This document shows positions 34,801-36,147 of a stretch of DNA of 36,147 bases, in pieces. The translations under genes and the position numbers were made by a program. The first letter of the stretch is position 1. The number at the start of each line of letters is the position of its first letter. The notes under the pieces were generated by a model, which made no database searches, was not told the origin of the DNA, and saw only the letters and a list, made by a program, of their open reading frames with translations. The stretch lies in contig PLXW01000057.1 in assembly GCA_003151595.1 (NCBI GenBank), positions 224 through 36,370 of the forward strand, read 5' to 3'. Source of the DNA: Myxococcales bacterium (lineage in GTDB: Bacteria; Myxococcota; Polyangia; Polyangiales; Polyangiaceae).

Positions 34801-35596
34801 GGCGACGGCGCTCCGCGAGCACGCCGGCGTGGCGTGGGAGCTGGCGCTGTCGCAGCTCTATGCGCTGTTCTCCCTGGTGTACCTGGGGCGATGGGACGAG
34901 CTCGTCGTCCGCCACGAGCAGGTGCTGCGCGACGCGCGGGCACGCGGCGATCTGTTCAGCGTCGCGTACTGCAGCACCGGCGTCCTCGTGAGCGCCTGGC
35001 TCGCCAAGGACGACCCCGCGCTCGCGCGCACGCACATCGCGCGGGCCGTTCACATGTGGTCGAAGCGCGGCTTTCACATCGTGCACTACCACGAGCTCCT
35101 GGGGCTCACGCTCGTCGACCTCTACGAGGGGCGCGGCGCCGAGGCGCTCCTGCGGATCGATCGCACGTGGCCCAAGCTGCAGCGCTCGTTCTTCCTCGAA
35201 GTGCAGATGGTGCGGACCGAGGGGCTCGACGCGCGGGCCCGCGCCGTCCTCGCGGCCGCGCGCGCGAAGAAAGGGGTCGAGCGCACGCGCCTCGTCGCCC
35301 GCGCCCGCAAGATCGCGCGCCAGATACGGAAGGAACGGACGCGGTTCGGCGACGCGCTGGCCGGGATGATCGAGGCGTGCGCGTCGCATCTCGAAGGAGA
35401 CCGCGCGGCCACGACGCGCCTCCTCGCCGAAGCCGCCAGCGCCTGCGGCGTCGCCAACATGGCGATCCATGCCACCGTCGCCCGCTGGTGCCTGGCGTCG
35501 CTCGACGGACCGGCCAGCGTGCCCGACGCGCCCGTCAGGGATTTCGCCCGCGTGGTCGCGCTCCTCGCGCCGCCGTTCGGACCGAAGCGGCGATGA
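31826..35596 (+). CDS. Ser/Thr protein kinase-AAA ATPase fusion with TPR-like C-terminus
   Basis: This is a 1256-residue cytoplasmic signalling protein. The kinase domain (about 9-300) has GQGGMGVVY (16-24), Lys38 in VALKTI, HRDIKPAN (178-185), DFG (198-200), MAPEQ (221-225) and DWYSVGVMLYE. An AAA_16-type predicted ATPase follows: PFVGR (326-330), Walker A GESGMGKS (355-362) and Walker B IVSIDDLQWAD (481-491). From about 600 to the end it is helical and TPR-like (AATYAEAAADRAVQTLAFDH, YEAAIELGAGDP). This kinase-STAND-like ATPase layout is typical of large myxobacterial kinases. An insert of about 60 residues (92-152, rich in Ser, Glu and Asp) sits between the hinge and the catalytic loop. 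The stop overlaps the next gene's ATG as ATGA. Confidence 0.92.
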   Translation: MLPALVSRFRRVRMLGQGGMGVVYEAFDEELGATVALKTILSRTPEALARLKQEFRVLQDVHHPNLVTLGELVTEGEECFFTMEFVEGRDFIAAVRGFQGSDSETESFPQGSGNESLDLGYAETGRVNLADALETEAILARVREDDRAAAGFDETRLRSTLAQLADGLNALHTAGLVHRDIKPANVIVTPEGRVVLLDFGLVANTRDERSGDNVVGTPAYMAPEQAATAALSPAADWYSVGVMLYEALTGRVPFIGASLEVLLRKQREQPVPPSSLARNVPPDLDALCMALLRFDPTQRPGGPRLLRDLGVKNPGAIAASQTQKIPFVGRGSELNGLERAFQEARNGAIVMLVKGESGMGKSCLVRRFIERSSVTEPGLLVLTGRCYEREAVAYKAVDGVIDSLARFLARLPSEEAYGWLPTRIEPLVQVFPVLRRVRAIAEQSKAFSLDPPQMDQGELRGRAFAALREMLTRIGSRRPMIVSIDDLQWADGDSLALLGDVLRAPEAPPLLLVATVRSGPTIDASERFREALDRTGTELREINLWRLPATQARELAAVLLARAAPESRLSAETIAEEADGHPLFIDALVRHAMDGGASGAGEARGVVRLEDALWSRVQNLEPAARELIELLAIAGTPLSQGVLARAAGGVASAFAENVAFLRVAHLVTITGGRGSDTIDTYHDKVRSAVTSHLDDAAKIVGHRRIALALETAETRDLEALYTHWSGAKDDVRAATYAEAAADRAVQTLAFDHAAMLYEAAIELGAGDPAARTTIHEKLGDAYASAGRGPLAARAYNDAAAGLSNARALDLRSRSAAELLRSGHFDEGLDAIAVVLSEVGVRLARSPVTAVMTILFWRALLLVRGLGFREREASRISASELMRVDVCTSIGRHIGFVTVTVAAAFHQRYLISALRCGEPTRVLLALGSELVYSSALGTRAWDRRAAPLIARTRKLADSIGDGRASALTSASVALARYLGTDDFRGTLEACDATATALREHAGVAWELALSQLYALFSLVYLGRWDELVVRHEQVLRDARARGDLFSVAYCSTGVLVSAWLAKDDPALARTHIARAVHMWSKRGFHIVHYHELLGLTLVDLYEGRGAEALLRIDRTWPKLQRSFFLEVQMVRTEGLDARARAVLAAARAKKGVERTRLVARARKIARQIRKERTRFGDALAGMIEACASHLEGDRAATTRLLAEAASACGVANMAIHATVARWCLASLDGPASVPDAPVRDFARVVALLAPPFGPKRR
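31847..32098 (+). repeat. direct repeat, copy 1 (kinase N-lobe coding sequence)
   Basis: This stretch recurs at 35647-35898, exactly 3800 nt downstream, with about 25 mismatches over 248 aligned bases by hand count and no gaps. It codes for the N-lobe through the hinge (TMEFV). Similarity stops abruptly in the insert region. Confidence 0.85.
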
Positions 35597-36147
35597 GGGA
35601 CTCGCGCTCGCCTCCGGCTCGTGCTCCGTACCCCGCGCTCGCCACGCGCTTTCGCCGCGTGAGCATGCTGGGGGAAGGGGGGATGGGGGTCGTCTACGAG
35701 GCGGTCGACGAGGAGCTCGGCGCGACCGTCGCCCTGAAGACGATCCGCACGCGCACGCCGGAAGCGCTGGCGCGCATGAAGCAGGAGTTCCGCGCGCTCC
35801 AGGACGTGCACCACCCGAACGTCGTCACGCTCGGCGAGCTCGTGACCGAAGGCGAGGAGTGTTTCTTCACGATGGAGTTCGTGGACGGCGAGGACTTCGT
35901 CTCGCACGTGAGCGCGGCTGACGTCGAGAGCGCGAGGCTGGCCCCCTCGCTCGACGACTCGATGTCGCTCGGGCTGGCCACGACGGCGCGCATCTCGCGG
36001 TCGAAGATCGAAGCGCTCACCGCATCCCCCACGCGTGCGCGCACCTACGACGAGACGAAGCTCCGGCGCGCGCTCGTGCAGCTGGCCGAGGGGCTCATTG
36101 CGCTCCACGCCGCGGGCCTCGTGCACCGCGACATCAAGCCCGGCAAC
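35593..36147 (+). CDS. second Ser/Thr kinase of the same family (partial, runs off the window)
   Basis: The 185 visible residues begin MRDSRSPPARAPYPALATRF and continue with the glycine loop GEGGMGVVYE, VALKTI and HHPNVVTLGELVTEGEECFF. An Asp/Ser/Ala-rich insert differs fully from that of the upstream copy, and the sequence stops at HRDIKPGN. It will presumably continue with an ATPase part like its neighbour, but that is outside the window. The ATG at 35593 overlaps the upstream TGA (ATGA), so translation is coupled. DNA identity with the upstream gene in the N-lobe is about 90 percent, which shows a tandem duplication. Confidence 0.9.
   Translation, partial: MRDSRSPPARAPYPALATRFRRVSMLGEGGMGVVYEAVDEELGATVALKTIRTRTPEALARMKQEFRALQDVHHPNVVTLGELVTEGEECFFTMEFVDGEDFVSHVSAADVESARLAPSLDDSMSLGLATTARISRSKIEALTASPTRARTYDETKLRRALVQLAEGLIALHAAGLVHRDIKPGN
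35647..35898 (+). repeat. direct repeat, copy 2 (kinase N-lobe coding sequence)
   Basis: This is the partner of 31847-32098. The two lie in register with offset 3800 nt. Most differences are single-base and many are silent. Confidence 0.85.

Noticed and set aside
31754..35470. 1238-residue minus-strand frame opposite the kinase-ATPase gene
   Set aside because: It is an antisense shadow caused by GC-rich third positions. Its translation is Arg/His/Glu-rich low complexity with no family motif, while the plus strand has clear kinase and AAA motifs.

Overview
The window is about 36 kb of very GC-rich DNA. It looks like a chromosomal segment from a myxobacterium-type organism (Myxococcota, probably a Polyangia-like lineage). 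The grounds are the extreme third-position GC bias, several long Ser/Thr protein kinases including a kinase-ATPase fusion, an MglA-family small GTPase, PEGA/TPR envelope proteins, cysteine-rich lipoproteins and LptE directly behind LeuS. The lineage is inferred; no rRNA gene is present. I see no phage, IS element, CRISPR array or tRNA.

Layout. 1-78 is the last 25 codons of a sigma-70 factor (RpoD type). 302-3243 (+) holds a beta-barrel-like secreted protein, a Cys-rich lipoprotein and a secreted SUMF1/FGE-fold protein. 3275-7057 (-) is a likely operon: PHP-type (CpsB) phosphatase, UDP-sugar dehydrogenase, LPG-synthase-TM flippase-like protein and a small exported protein, which suggests surface polysaccharide work. 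7097-8431 (+) is an MglA-like GTPase with a long C-terminal extension, followed by an array of 21-bp repeats. 8761-11607 (-) is an MFS transporter plus aldehyde dehydrogenase pair. 11678-15914 (+) is a Ser/Thr kinase with a PEGA-like tail, a TPR-like membrane protein and a translationally coupled Cys-rich lipoprotein. 15997-18600 (-) is glycogen/alpha-glucan phosphorylase. 18733-22733 holds a YheT-type hydrolase (+), an FAH-family enzyme (-), a Nudix hydrolase (+) and an RNase H-like exonuclease (+). 22660-23412 (-) is a SpoU RNA methyltransferase. 23448-27366 (+) is leuS, lptE and a DUF72 gene. 27466-28080 (-) is an unknown gene divergent from a WYL regulator (28387-29442, +), followed by a 41-bp tandem array. 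29733 to the end (+) is a signalling cluster: a PAS-PAS hybrid histidine kinase, a 1256-residue kinase-AAA ATPase fusion and the start of a second, closely related copy.

Most genes are housekeeping or generic. The most interesting parts are non-coding or architectural: the 21-bp and 41-bp arrays; REP-like palindromes, one pair of which appears to supply the ribosome-binding site and start of lptE; a recurring TANNNT box 6-11 nt before start codons that lack Shine-Dalgarno sequences, suggesting leaderless mRNAs; matching inverted sites on both sides of the WYL regulator's divergent region; and the tandemly duplicated kinase-ATPase genes with divergent inserts inside the kinase domain.
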